64,000 bases of DNA from Mycolicibacter icosiumassiliensis (GTDB lineage Bacteria > Actinomycetota > Actinomycetes > Mycobacteriales > Mycobacteriaceae): NCBI RefSeq assembly GCF_900078685.2, contig NZ_LT546170.1:348753-412752 (forward strand), written 5' to 3'. The position numbers and the translations under genes were made by a program. The notes beneath the pieces were generated by a model. It made no database searches. It worked only from the letters and a program-made list of their open reading frames with translations, and was not told the origin of the DNA. Positions within the stretch are counted from its first letter, which is position 1. The number at the start of each line of letters is the position of its first letter. Shown in pieces: positions 8,610 to 17,551 of this stretch.

Positions 8610-8867
8610 ATGACTGACCATGAGCTTGCTGCTGAGCTGCTTGCCGTGGTGTTCCCTGGCGGGTGCCGGGTTCTCGAGGGCGCGATGGCGGCCGGCGAGG
8701 ATGTCGCAGCCATCATCGGCCTAGTTGAGCAGGCCGCCCTGCGATCCATTCCTCTTCCCCAGAGCCTCTCGGACGCGGTCGCTGAGTTCGCCGACGATCC
8801 AGCACTCGATCCTGACGACATCGCAGCGATCCGAGAAGACCTGGCGACGATAGCCGCCCTGAGCTAG
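8610..8867 (+). CDS. Small acidic hypothetical protein
   Basis: 85 aa from the ATG at 8610; no good ribosome site, so confidence is moderate. The sequence is acidic and helical (LAAELLAVVFPGG, DAVAEFADDPALDPDDIAAIREDL) with no membrane segment. It is the first gene inside the integrative element. I do not recognise the family. Confidence 0.4.
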   Translation: MTDHELAAELLAVVFPGGCRVLEGAMAAGEDVAAIIGLVEQAALRSIPLPQSLSDAVAEFADDPALDPDDIAAIREDLATIAALS

Positions 8868-9037
8868 CCCGGCCCCCTGTCGATTCGGGGCTGACCTTTC
8901 GGAAGCATTCGCGCGCCGGGATTCAGCGGGCCGGCCACTCCATGAACTTGTAGAGGGCTAATCCGCACACACTGTGGACGGGGCCAGTAGTTCATCGCAT
9001 TTTGGACGGCCGGTTCATCGATGGCAGAGTCTGAGAT

Positions 9038-10531
9038 GTGCATTTGTCGACGATGGGCCAACCCGAGTTTGAGCAGTTGGTGGGCGCACTGGCGGAGCAG
9101 ACGACTGAGTGTGGATGGCTGGAGTTCAAGGAGAACAACACCGACGCGGTGGAGGTCGGTGAGTACGTTTCGGCGCTAGCCAACGCAGCGGCATTAGTTG
9201 GACAAGAGCGCGCCTACATCGTTTGGGGAGTCCAAAACTCAACTCATGAGGCGGTCGGAACAACATTCGATCCAATGAAGGACAAGGCGCGCGGAAATGA
9301 GGACTACATCCCTTGGCTCTGTCGCTACCTCACGCCGCAGCCCGAGATGACGGTTCACACGGGTGAGATCAATGGCAATCGCATCGTCATCCTCGAGATT
9401 CATGCTGCTGTACACCAGCCTGTGCAGTTCAAAGGCGAGGAATTCATCCGCGTCGGGAGTTACAAGAAAAGACTCAAGGACTACGGCACGCTTGAGCGAC
9501 AGCTGTGGAAGAACCTTGATGAGACTCCGTTCGAGCATCGCCTCGCGAAAGATGGCCTAAGCGCCACTGACGCACTGAATCTCATCGACTACACCTCGTA
9601 CTTCGAACTGCAGCACAAGAATGTCCCTCCAGACTCGGAGCCGATCCTCGACGCCCTACTCGCTGACCGAGTGCTCGTGCGTCACGAGTCTGGCCGGGTT
9701 GCCATCACCAACCTTGGTGCGCTCCTGTTCGCCAAGAGCCTCGCAGACTTCCCCTCCTTGGAGCGCAAAGCGGCACGCGTCATTAAGTACAGGGGCAACA
9801 ACAAGGCGGTTGCAGAGCGTGAGCAAGAGGGGACGAAGGGCTACGCGAGCGGCTTCCAGGGCTTGATTGGATACATTGGCGCATTGGTTCCGCGCAACGA
9901 GGTAATCGGAAAAGCCCTGCGCGAGGTGGTGCCGATGTACCCCGAGATCGCTATCCGCGAGCTGGTGGCCAACGCGTTGATCCATCAGGATCTAGCGGTC
10001 ACGGGCGCTGCCCCCTTAATCGAGATCTACGACGGTCGCATCGAAATCACCAATCCAGGGACTCCGCTGGTGGATGCCACCAGATTTATCGATACTCCGC
10101 CGCTGTCACGCAACGAAAAGCTGGCCACCATGATGCGCAGATGTCACCTGTGTGAGGAACGTGGAAGCGGCTGGGATCGAGTTGCCGTCGAGATCGAGGT
10201 GCATCAGCTTCCAGCGCCTCTGGTTCGCGTGACTGGAAACCACACCAGTGTCGTCATGTACGAACACAAGCCGCTGCGCAGCATGGACAAGGAAGACCGC
10301 ATTCGGGCGGTCTACGTGCACACATGCTTGAAGTACGTATCTGGGGAGCGGACTACCAACACATCCGTCAGGCAGCGGTTCGGCCTGAAAGACAGCGAGT
10401 CATCGACAGCGAGCGCATACATCCGTGAAGCCCAGGAGGCTGGCTGGATCGTGGCCCACGACCCCGACGCAGGCAGGAAGTTCATGCAGTACGTTCCTGC
10501 GTGGGCGAAAGCCATTGAGTCTCCGCTGTGA
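9038..10531 (+). CDS. AlbA_2 (Schlafen-like) domain ATPase, putative regulator or defence protein
   Basis: 497 aa from GTG; an ATG at 9053 is an alternative start. The N-terminal AlbA_2 domain shows WLEFKENN (about residue 27) and GVQN...FIRVGSYKKRL (to about 150). The centre has the RecG-related HATPase_c_4 region with IRELVANALIHQDL, EIYDGRIEITNPG and the glycine loop EERGSGWDRV. The C-terminus looks like a winged helix. AlbA_2/HATPase proteins are common in defence islands and mobile elements, where some bind nucleic acid or act as regulators. Base composition is visibly lower in GC than the flanking backbone, consistent with transfer. It lies between the att repeats and has no obvious operon partner. 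Confidence 0.85.
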   Translation: MHLSTMGQPEFEQLVGALAEQTTECGWLEFKENNTDAVEVGEYVSALANAAALVGQERAYIVWGVQNSTHEAVGTTFDPMKDKARGNEDYIPWLCRYLTPQPEMTVHTGEINGNRIVILEIHAAVHQPVQFKGEEFIRVGSYKKRLKDYGTLERQLWKNLDETPFEHRLAKDGLSATDALNLIDYTSYFELQHKNVPPDSEPILDALLADRVLVRHESGRVAITNLGALLFAKSLADFPSLERKAARVIKYRGNNKAVAEREQEGTKGYASGFQGLIGYIGALVPRNEVIGKALREVVPMYPEIAIRELVANALIHQDLAVTGAAPLIEIYDGRIEITNPGTPLVDATRFIDTPPLSRNEKLATMMRRCHLCEERGSGWDRVAVEIEVHQLPAPLVRVTGNHTSVVMYEHKPLRSMDKEDRIRAVYVHTCLKYVSGERTTNTSVRQRFGLKDSESSTASAYIREAQEAGWIVAHDPDAGRKFMQYVPAWAKAIESPL

Positions 10532-10571
10532 CCGTGCACTGCGACTCGCAAACAAGATAGATCTGAAAAAG

Positions 10572-10595
10572 AAACCAGCAGGTCAGTCCTGGTTT
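10572..10595 (+). terminator. Hairpin after the AlbA_2 gene
   Basis: AAACCAG (10572-10578) pairs with CTGGTTT (10589-10595), followed by a short T tract (TTTTCTCC). It sits 40 bases past the stop. The sequence CAAGATAGAT occurs on both sides of the hairpin. Confidence 0.5.
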
Positions 10596-10801
10596 TCTCC
10601 AGAATTGCAAGATAGATGCTAAATAAGGGAGTCGGGGCGTTACGCGAACGCTGCTCCACCTGTCGTGCTGCGGGAGCGCGTGGGCTCTCCGAGCTGGCGT
10701 ACAGGCCCAGAGTGGCGCTGACCAGGGGATGAATCCGGCAGGTCGCGTCCAGGCGATCCCAACCCCAGCCTTCCGGCGCCCAGTGACGAGCTACTCGCGC
10801 G

Positions 10802-11302
10802 TTACGTCTTCGCGCCGACGCTCGACACAACCAAGTCGATAAGCTTCTCGAGCTCGGGGCGTGCGTAGCTCGACATGCTGCCGGTCGCGTCGAGGACCAC
10901 TGATTCATCGTCCCAGTGTGCGGTGGCCTTCAGCTTCACCGTGTAATCCGTCTTCACTACTGGCGGATTGGTCACGTCGACTTCGACGTCGACCTTCCGA
11001 ATGTCCGACAGCGGCCGAATCCAGCAAGTCGTAGTCGGTGCGCTCGATTCCTGGTCGCCAGGTCGTAGAACCTCGGCTTGGCCGAAAGCCCCGGCTTTGA
11101 CCCAATAGAACGTATAGAGAACGTCACCGACCGAGCAATGGGCACTCCTAATGCCGAAAAGAGCTTCCTGCGCACCGTCGATCACCGCTGCGAGCGCATG
11201 CACGATCGCAAGATGTTGGGCATCTGACAGAGGTCCGTCAAGATCAACGGACCGCTGAATCGCATCCAAGATGGCTTTGATCGGGTTCGACCTTTCGCTC
11301 AT
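10802..11302 (-). CDS. Hypothetical protein inside the integrative element
   Basis: 166 aa from MSERSNPIKAILDAIQ. The open frame goes further up but crosses GC-rich palindromes and lacks a better start. No signal peptide or membrane helix. It appears to be a mixed alpha/beta protein with a beta-rich second half (DVEVDVTNPPVVKTDYTVKLK). It converges with the AlbA_2 gene. I do not recognise it. Confidence 0.5.
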   Translation of the reverse strand: MSERSNPIKAILDAIQRSVDLDGPLSDAQHLAIVHALAAVIDGAQEALFGIRSAHCSVGDVLYTFYWVKAGAFGQAEVLRPGDQESSAPTTTCWIRPLSDIRKVDVEVDVTNPPVVKTDYTVKLKATAHWDDESVVLDATGSMSSYARPELEKLIDLVVSSVGAKT

Positions 11303-11611
11303 GGCGACGACCTTAGCCCCATCGACCACTGCCCTGGTGAAGACGTACTCACTGGCTGAGATGGAGAACTCCGGGCTGTGTCCAAGTTGGACACCCCGGG
11401 GGGTGACCCCTCGACCCGCCACAACGCCCACTCGTGGCTTAGGCACATACCCCCCATTCATTTTTTTCCAAACGGGGAGAGATTCATGCCTAAGCCACCA
11501 GTAGCGGTAGACCCCCAGGTCGGGGTACCTACCCCAGGGGTCTCGGCTGAATCGCTGCGGTTTGTCGACCGTTGCGGTTAGTGTGCGGGTTCGTCGTCGA
11601 AAGGGACTGTG
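11303..11611. other. Intergenic region with G/C-run palindromes
   Basis: No gene is visible in these 309 bases. They carry a 12-bp perfect inverted repeat (GTGGCTTAGGCA at 11434-11445, complement at 11487-11498) around a T7 tract. There are also several clustered C4-G4 near-palindromes (about 11391-11409 and 11511-11542). They probably hold divergent promoters for the genes at 11302 and 11612. Confidence 0.5.
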
Positions 11612-11917
11612 ATGATGGGGCGCTTGGCGGCGCTGGCCGCGGTATCGCTGGGGCTAACACTCGGAGCAGAGGGGACGGCGACTGCGGACGACAGGGGTTA
11701 CCTCGACTGGTTAGCTGCCAACGGGTACACCTACGGGCCGCTTACCGGCACACCATCCACCGCCCTGCTTCAAGGCAATCTGGTCTGCAACAACATCCGT
11801 TACAGCGGCGACGCCCGCGCCGGGTTCAACCCGATCTCCAACTCGATCACGCCCGACTACTTGATCGAGGGCGCGCAGCGGGAGTTGTGCCCTGACACCC
11901 TCGGGGGTGCGGCATGA
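11612..11917 (+). CDS. Secreted DUF732 protein (first of pair)
   Basis: 101 aa from ATG 11612, with an AAAGGGA ribosome site six bases upstream. The signal peptide (LAALAAVSLGLTLGA) ends at ATADD. The mature DUF732-type domain has YLDWLAANGYTY, a first Cys in NLVCNNIR and a second in RELCPDT, expected to form a disulfide in the cell wall. Its stop overlaps the next start (ATGA), so the two are co-translated. Function of the family unknown. Confidence 0.8.
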   Translation: MMGRLAALAAVSLGLTLGAEGTATADDRGYLDWLAANGYTYGPLTGTPSTALLQGNLVCNNIRYSGDARAGFNPISNSITPDYLIEGAQRELCPDTLGGAA

Positions 11918-12207
11918 GGGCCATCCCGACCGTGAGGCGCGCAGCGGGGATCGGCGCTATCGCAATTGGGCTACTGATCGGAGCCGCGGGAACGGCATCG
12001 GCGGACGATCAGGGCTTTCTTCAGCAACTTGGCGACGGGAATCCATTCCGAACTGATGCTGGGCGAATAGCCGCTGGGTATCAGGTCTGCACGATGATCA
12101 AGACCGGTACGCCACCACCCGTGATCGCGGCCTCGTACACGTTCGAAGACGGCTGGAGATGGGTCAACGCCGCACAAAACAACCTCTGCCCAGAAACCCT
12201 CAAGTAG
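11914..12207 (+). CDS. Secreted DUF732 protein (second of pair)
   Basis: 97 aa, starting in the ATGA overlap with the previous gene. The signal peptide (IGAIAIGLLIGAAGTASA) is followed by DDQGFLQQL and the same paired-cysteine pattern (YQVCTMIK, NNLCPET). It is a diverged tandem duplicate of its neighbour. Such pairs occur both in mycobacterial backbones and as phage or element cargo. The stop is two bases from the end of the antisense tail-gene remnant. Confidence 0.8.
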   Translation: MRAIPTVRRAAGIGAIAIGLLIGAAGTASADDQGFLQQLGDGNPFRTDAGRIAAGYQVCTMIKTGTPPPVIAASYTFEDGWRWVNAAQNNLCPETLK

Positions 12208-12208
12208 G

Positions 12209-12672
12209 TCAGAACAGGTCGTTGCTGCCGAACAATGTTCCGACAGCACTCCACATGGTTTGCAGGGTGCGAACTGCTTGGCCGAGTGGGTCTTCCATGT
12301 CTGATCCGGTGCCGATGGTGATGTCGAAGGTCTTGGGTGTGTCTTCGTCGTAGTGCATCCGCACTGCGTTGACTTGATCGGTGTAGAGCAGGCCGTCGAT
12401 CTCGAACAGTCAGCGGGTGCCCAAGTCGAAGTCGTAGAAGACCTGGTAGGGCCGGCGGTTCCAGATCGACACCTTGAACGACTGATACGGGCGGGTCTTC
12501 CAATGCCCCTGGTGCGGGTGGTGAGTGCACTGGAGATGGTGTAGGCGGTTCCGCCGCCCTCTTGGGTGAAGTACTCCAGGTAGCCCATGTCGCCGCTGGA
12601 GATTTCGCGTAGCGGGTCGGTGTAGCGCATGAACGCCCACAGCATGTTGTCGAACTCGGACTGATAGGCCGG
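12209..12672 (-). pseudogene. Phage tail protein fragment (Gp37-like), broken
   Basis: Read on the minus strand, three frame pieces join into the C-terminal part of a siphovirus minor tail protein of the ReqiPepy6 Gp37-like type: MLWAFMRYTDPLREI...GDMGYLEYF, then HWKTRPYQSFKVSIW...YDFDLGTR, then LFEIDGLLYTDQV...WSAVGTLFGSNDLF. The breaks are a one-base indel in a G4 run (12506-12509) and an in-frame TGA just after LGTR. The 5' part is missing; the fragment ends where the integrase fragment begins on the other strand. Family name is from memory of mycobacteriophage proteins. Confidence 0.65.
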
Positions 12673-13757
12673 CGTTGGGACGCGTTGGCGGGCAAGGTAT
12701 GTCGATGACGACAGCAAGGAGCACGCCAAGAGCTTCACGCGCAAGACCGATGCGCAGGACTGGCTCGATGAGATCACCGCGGCGTTCACCACCGGCACCC
12801 ACATAGACCCGCAGCGCGGCAAGATCACCTTCGCCTCCTTCTACAAGGCATGGTCGGCCCGCCAGGTCTGGGTGTCGGGCACCCAGCACGCGATGGACCT
12901 CGCCGCCAACAACGTGACCTTCAGCAACGTCGCCCTCGGCGACCCGCGGGTGTCCCAGATCGAAGAGTGGGTAAAGCGGATGCAGGACCGCGGTCTGGAG
13001 GCCACGACGATCCGCACCCGGTTCTCCAACGTGCGCAGTGTCATTCGGGCCGCGGTGCAGGATCGGGTGGCGCCGCGTGATGTGACCGCCGGGGTGAAGC
13101 TGCCCAGGGTCCGCAAGAGTGCGGCGGCGATGAGTATCCCGACTGCCAAGGAGGTCGGCGCGGCGATCCGGGCTACCACCGATATCGAGCCGACGTACGG
13201 GGCGTTCATTGCTGTGTGCGCGTTCGCCGGCCTGCGCCGCGGGGAGGCCTCGGCGCTGAAGGTCTCCGATGTCGATTTCATGCGCCGGGAGATCCATGTG
13301 CAGCGGCAGGTGCAGTGGACCGATGACGGCCGGATGGAGATCCGCGGGCCCGAAGTACGGATCGGAGCGCACGATCTTCGCGCCGGAGGGTCTGGTGACG
13401 ATCCTCGCCGAGCACGTCCGGCTGTACCGGGGTGGAGATGACCCTGACAGGTGGTTGTTCCCCAGCGCCCGCGACAAGGCTCTACCGGCGCACGCTGCCA
13501 CGGTTGGGCGCTGGTGGCGGATCGTCCGCCAGGAGGTCAACATCGACTACCGGCTGCATGATCTGCGGCATTTCTTCGCGTCCGGGTTGATCGCGGCCGG
13601 CTGCGACGTGGTGACCGTCCAGCGGGCGCTCGGACATAGCTCGGCATCGGTCACCTTGGACACATACGGGCACCTGTGGCCGGACGCCAACGACCGGACC
13701 CGGAATGTTGAGCAGGCGCTTAGAGTTACTGCGGACGCTCTGCGGACGGATGCCTGA
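12668..13757 (+). pseudogene. Tyrosine integrase, 5'-truncated and frameshifted
   Basis: The frame opens at 12668 without a start codon, then shows the phage-integrase N-terminal pattern WRARYVDDDSKEHAKSF...DAQDWLDEITAAF. The SAM-like DNA-binding region follows, then the catalytic domain: FAGLRRGEASALK, HDLRHFFASGLI, ALGHSSASVTLDTYGHLW (R, H-x-x-R, H, Y residues all present). A one-base excess in the GGG run at 13346-13348 shifts the frame; removing one G restores KYGSERTIF. The C-terminus ends ten bases from attR, the usual place for an integrase. Probably inactive unless the indel is an error. Confidence 0.8.
13728..13749 (+). repeat. 22-bp direct repeat, right copy
   Basis: Forms the last codons of the integrase reading frame and matches 8531-8552 exactly. 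Confidence 0.75.
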
Positions 13758-13759
13758 AA

Positions 13760-14866
13760 CTAGTCCTCTGACCAGGGCTTGAACGGGTTCACCGCGAACT
13801 GGATGACCCGATAGGGCGCGCGGTCGCGCGGCTGGGTGTTCCACTGGCTGACGAACACGCGCAGCTCGTCGAGGGTCGATCCCGGTGAGATGTAGCCGCC
13901 GTAGGGCTGAGCCAGCCCGTTGTCGAACGGCGAGGGCAGGGTCTCGACGGGCACCGGCGGATCCGGCCACTCGGTGTGCTGCACCACCGTGGTCACCGGG
14001 GCGGTCCCCAACCCAGTCGGTTCGTAGGCCACCCGCACTTCCATGTTCCCGGTGGTGCCGTTGAAGTAAGACAGCACCGGCCTGCCGTCGATCTGGCGCA
14101 GGCTGAGCTCACCGATCTGGTCGTTCCACAGCGGCGTGGGCGCATGTCCCCAGCCCGCGCTGGCCGACCAGCCCTGCCAGGCCGATCGGTCGGTGAACTT
14201 ACCTGGGGCGACCCGATATAGCGTCACCGGTGCGCTGCGGTCAAAGTTGTTGGCCACCAGGTACACCCAGCCCGAGGCCGACTCCGGGGTCGGAATCGGG
14301 TCGTAGTAACCGCTGATCTGGGACTGGCCATGGTCCTGGTAGGAGGCAGGCCGTACCGATCCCGGTACCGTCTGCCAACCCGGTTGCGCCGGATCGGCTT
14401 TCACCAACCGCGAGGTCTGAGGCACCAGCATCTTGGCGGTGGTCACCATCAGATAGTTGGTCCGGTTGATCGAGACGATCCCGGCCGGCAGCTGCGTACC
14501 GCCCGCCGGGGCCGGGTCGGCCAGCAAGGGCTTGCCCACTCCGAGCACCCCGGTGTAACGCACCCCGTCGGAGTCATCGACCGAATCGGGGTCCAGGCGC
14601 AACGCGATCGGCGAATGCCAGCCGCCATACCCCACGCCCTGGCCGGCGAAGCTGTCCCCGCAGATCTGCAGCACCGCGCTGGGGAACTCCATGAACTCGC
14701 ACAGGTCAGTGGCGCCGATACCGTAATCGCCGGTGGGCGTTCCGGTTCCGGCACTGGGGCCGATCCGCACCACTTGGCCTTCGGCCAGCGGCCACAGGAT
14801 TGGCCGTGGGATGGGCGCGGGCGGCTCGGCGCGAGCCGGCCAGGGTAGCGCCAACAGCAGTGCCAT
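13760..14866 (-). CDS. Secreted DUF4185 protein, target of integration at its 3' end
   Basis: 368 aa from the ATG at 14866 that begins a signal peptide (MALLLALPWPARA). Earlier in-frame sequence is the palindrome at 14881 and is unlikely to be coding. The domain is a beta-propeller-like DUF4185 fold (LCEFMEFPSAVLQICGDSFAGQG, GYYDPIPTPESASGWVYLV, YGGYISPGSTLDELRVFVSQW). In M. tuberculosis a related secreted protein is in the same place, upstream of ask/asd. The final codons (VNPFKPWSED) form attR, so insertion kept the protein intact. Function unknown; glycan binding or hydrolysis is a family-level guess. Confidence 0.75.
   Translation of the reverse strand: MALLLALPWPARAEPPAPIPRPILWPLAEGQVVRIGPSAGTGTPTGDYGIGATDLCEFMEFPSAVLQICGDSFAGQGVGYGGWHSPIALRLDPDSVDDSDGVRYTGVLGVGKPLLADPAPAGGTQLPAGIVSINRTNYLMVTTAKMLVPQTSRLVKADPAQPGWQTVPGSVRPASYQDHGQSQISGYYDPIPTPESASGWVYLVANNFDRSAPVTLYRVAPGKFTDRSAWQGWSASAGWGHAPTPLWNDQIGELSLRQIDGRPVLSYFNGTTGNMEVRVAYEPTGLGTAPVTTVVQHTEWPDPPVPVETLPSPFDNGLAQPYGGYISPGSTLDELRVFVSQWNTQPRDRAPYRVIQFAVNPFKPWSED
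13771..13799. mobile_element. Right attachment repeat (attR)
   Basis: 29 bases matching 8409-8437 with one mismatch, within the 3' end of the DUF4185 gene. Together the two copies bound an element of about 5.36 kb. Confidence 0.75.
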
Positions 14867-14880
14867 CAACGCCGACCCCG

Positions 14881-14938
14881 CCGAGCGTGTACTCAGCCCG
14901 AGAAATCGCGGTAATTTTCGCGCTGAGTGCACGTTCGG
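14881..14938. repeat. Imperfect intergenic palindrome
   Basis: Arms of about 25 bases (14881-14906 and 14914-14938) pair with roughly four mismatches around CGCGGTA. The core GTGTACTCAGC resembles the cores of the palindromes at 6583 and 29504. It separates the asd stop from the DUF4185 start on the same strand. Confidence 0.7.
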
Positions 14939-14957
14939 CGCCCGGAGCAGTCGGGGG

Positions 14958-16004
14958 TCAGGACCCGGAAGATCCGGCCAGCAGCTCGGCGATCTGAATC
15001 GTGTTGAGCGCCGCGCCTTTACGCAGGTTGTCCCCGGAGACGAACAGTGCCAGGCCGCGCCCGTCAGGAGCGCCCGGGTCAACCCGGATTCGACCCACCA
15101 GCGAATCGTCGGCGCCGGCGGCGGCCAACGGGGTCGGCACGTCGGTCAGCGTCACGCCCGGCGCGTCGGCCAGCAGCTCGGCGGCCCGCTGCGGAGACAG
15201 CGGTCGGGCGAACTCGGCGTTGATCGACAGCGAGTGCCCGGTGAACACCGGCACCCGAACGCACGTGCCGCTCACCAAAAGCTCTGGGATGCCGAGGATC
15301 TTGCGGCTCTCGAAGCGCAGCTTCTGGTCTTCGTCGGTCTCGCCCGAGCCGTCGTCGACCAGCGAGCCCGCCAGCGCGATCACGTTGAACGCAATGGGTG
15401 CGACGTACTTGTCCGGCGCCGGGAACTCGACCGCGCCGCCGTCGTGCACCAGTTGCTCGGCGCCGTCGACGACCGCACGGACCTGCGTCGCCAACTCCTG
15501 CACGCCGGCCAGCCCACTACCCGAGACCGCCTGGTAGGTCGAGACGATCAGCCGGGTCAGGCCGGCCTCGTCGTGCAGCGGCTTGAGCACCGGCATCGCC
15601 GCCATCGTGGTGCAGTTCGGGTTCGCGATGATGCCCTTGGCCAAACGCTTCCCGCGCACGTCGCGGTCGAAGTTCACCTCCGAGACCACCAGCGGGACAT
15701 CGGGGTCCTTGCGCCACGCCGACGAGTTGTCGATCACGGTGACCCCGGCGGCGGCGAACCGCGGCGCCTGCACCCGCGACATCGTCGCCCCGGCGGAGAA
15801 CACCGCGATGTCCAGACCGGACGGGTCGGCGGTCTCGGCGTCCTCGACCTCGATCTCGGCACCGCGGAATCCCAGCTTGCGTCCGGCCGAGCGCGCCGAA
15901 GCGAAGAACCGCACCTCGTCGGCGGGGAAGTTGCGCTCCTCCAACAGGGCGCGCATCACTTGGCCGACCTGGCCGGTGGCACCGACCACACCGATGGAAA
16001 CCAT
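14958..16004 (-). CDS. asd: Aspartate-semialdehyde dehydrogenase
   Basis: 348 aa. NADPH-dependent reduction of aspartyl phosphate to the semialdehyde, feeding lysine, diaminopimelate, threonine and methionine. The N-terminal Rossmann motif GVVGATGQVGQVM, the catalytic Cys in NPNCTTMAAM (about residue 130) and the region GHSLSINAEF (catalytic His, about 247) are present. The start directly follows the ask stop with no spacer, so the two form an operon. Confidence 0.96.
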   Translation of the reverse strand: MVSIGVVGATGQVGQVMRALLEERNFPADEVRFFASARSAGRKLGFRGAEIEVEDAETADPSGLDIAVFSAGATMSRVQAPRFAAAGVTVIDNSSAWRKDPDVPLVVSEVNFDRDVRGKRLAKGIIANPNCTTMAAMPVLKPLHDEAGLTRLIVSTYQAVSGSGLAGVQELATQVRAVVDGAEQLVHDGGAVEFPAPDKYVAPIAFNVIALAGSLVDDGSGETDEDQKLRFESRKILGIPELLVSGTCVRVPVFTGHSLSINAEFARPLSPQRAAELLADAPGVTLTDVPTPLAAAGADDSLVGRIRVDPGAPDGRGLALFVSGDNLRKGAALNTIQIAELLAGSSGS

Positions 16005-17270
<1,266 letters not shown>

Positions 17271-17551
17271 GGTCGTCCTTTCCGCCGATACGTCTGATTG
17301 GGCCTCTACAAGAACCTCAACAAGGATAGGGGAAGGACTTCGCCGGTTCACTCGGCCTCCAGGGCGGCAACGTGCCAGGACGTCCCGCTTTGACCGCAGG
17401 ATCGGCGTGTAAGCTTCTCCACGTGCAGCGCGCGCTCCTGCTCGGACGCCGCGACGGGGTCTGACCAGGACCGGCTCCCCGTCGCGGGTTTCGCCGATGC
17501 GCCGGTTCTTGAGTCCACTGGACAAGTCCCTGACAAGCCGGAGCGAAAATC

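Noticed and set aside
11385..11545. C4-G4 near-palindromes resembling CsoR/CstR operators
   Set aside because: They lack the flanking ATAC/GTAT arms of the four sites near the sulfur genes, and lie in the unrelated integrative element.
17271..17551. Leucine leader peptide or T-box before leuA
   Set aside because: No short frame rich in Leu codons and no clear alternative hairpins could be read there.
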